A DNA stretch of 64,000 nt. It comes from Certhia americana. Its lineage: Eukaryota; Chordata; Aves; Passeriformes; Certhiidae. The position numbers and the translations under genes are program-made. The DNA lies in assembly GCA_018697195.1 (NCBI GenBank), contig CM031869.1, forward strand, positions 13,633,431-13,697,430, in the 5' to 3' direction. Below, in pieces: positions 63,584 through 64,000 of the stretch. Every line of letters begins with the position of its first letter. Position 1 is the stretch's first letter. Below the pieces are notes generated by a model that saw only the letters and a program-made list of their open reading frames with translations, had not been told where the DNA came from and ran no database searches.

Positions 63584-63655
63584 GTAAATTTAATAATTTA
63601 ATAAATTGGTAATTTAATTTAATAAATTAGATTTAATAAATTTAATTAGATATCT
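63584..63655. repeat. AT-rich imperfect tandem repeat
   Basis: Repeated TTTAATAAATT/AATTTAAT words make up an imperfect short-unit A/T repeat. Confidence 0.85.
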
Positions 63656-64000
63656 AAACCTAGAAACAGAAACAATGGCTGTAGTTTGTGGCCCAAGTTC
63701 AAGAAGGCTTCTAACTTTGAAAATTGCATTTTTCAATTTTAGTCTGCTATTTTTTTTTGCTTTCCTTTTCTGTTCCTTGTCTCTTCTATTGACCTGCTGA
63801 AATGGTTTATTCATAATATTTTTTTCCTTTTATTGAAAAAGCCCAACTGAAAGAGTTTTCATTTTTAAAACCCTTCTATTTTTTAATATTTAGAATTATT
63901 AAAGCTCCTTGTCCCAAAGCAAAATGTCCTTTCCCAGGTGGGTGCATGTCTGTTTAGAGGGATGATACTTTATGCTGGTGCTGTTGTTTGGAATTGGTTC
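63656..64000. other. intronic sequence at the window end
   Basis: AT-rich unique sequence with short T-runs. Nothing recognisable. Confidence 0.6.

Larger units (their letters stand above)
12564..64000 (+). other. TENM2: TENM2 intron, 5' portion (at least 51 kb)
   Basis: From the donor to the end of the window I found no further recognisable teneurin-2 exon. In particular, nothing matches the proline-rich and histidine-rich cytoplasmic segment that follows in the family (a start like RPIPPTSSPS). TENM genes are known for very large 5' introns, so this is expected. The content is AT-rich unique sequence with scattered simple repeats and retroelement remnants, listed separately. Confidence 0.85.

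Noticed and set aside
1..64000. Operons, CRISPR arrays, prophage or other microbial systems
   Set aside because: The window has spliced vertebrate coding sequence, avian retroelements and no long uninterrupted coding frames or spacer-repeat arrays.

Overview
This is a 64 kb stretch of vertebrate nuclear DNA, and almost all of it is intron. It is AT-rich and poor in CpG, with long poly(A)/poly(T) and (TA)n tracts and no long open reading frame. It carries a 5'-truncated CR1 LINE ending in the avian CR1 tail (ATTCTGTG) and endogenous-retrovirus LTRs of types common in songbirds and other modern birds. The best reading is a bird, probably a passerine.

The only exon I can support is at 12288-12563 on the + strand. 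It encodes 91 complete codons plus two split glycine codons, and I recognise it as part of the N-terminal intracellular domain of teneurin-2 (TENM2). It has a strong polypyrimidine tract and AG before it and a consensus donor after it, and both ends are phase 1. The rest of the gene (start codon, transmembrane segment, EGF repeats, NHL/YD-repeat ectodomain) lies outside the window. Positions 1-12287 are therefore the end of one TENM2 intron, and 12564-64000 the beginning of the next, at least 51 kb long.

Intron layout: 1-12 kb holds simple repeats, an ERVL-type LTR fragment (6.9-7.1 kb) and the CR1 (8.8-9.3 kb). At 19.2-19.9 kb is a nearly intact LTR in antisense orientation. A G-rich tandem repeat sits at 28.7 kb, an L3/CR1-like fossil at 38 kb, a CR1 fragment at 39.7 kb, (TA)n arrays at 43.7, 46.6 and 48.6 kb, a 35-bp minisatellite at 51.9 kb, a MIR/L2-like fossil at 57.2 kb and a third LTR at 61 kb. 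All three LTRs are antisense to TENM2.

I see no multi-gene or previously undescribed system. The observations most worth testing are a 42-nt candidate cassette microexon at 33020-33061 that would insert 14 residues in frame, a few intronic blocks that read like conserved regulatory elements, and the structure at the edge of the 19.2 kb LTR. Family assignments are from pattern recognition only; no alignment or database search was run.
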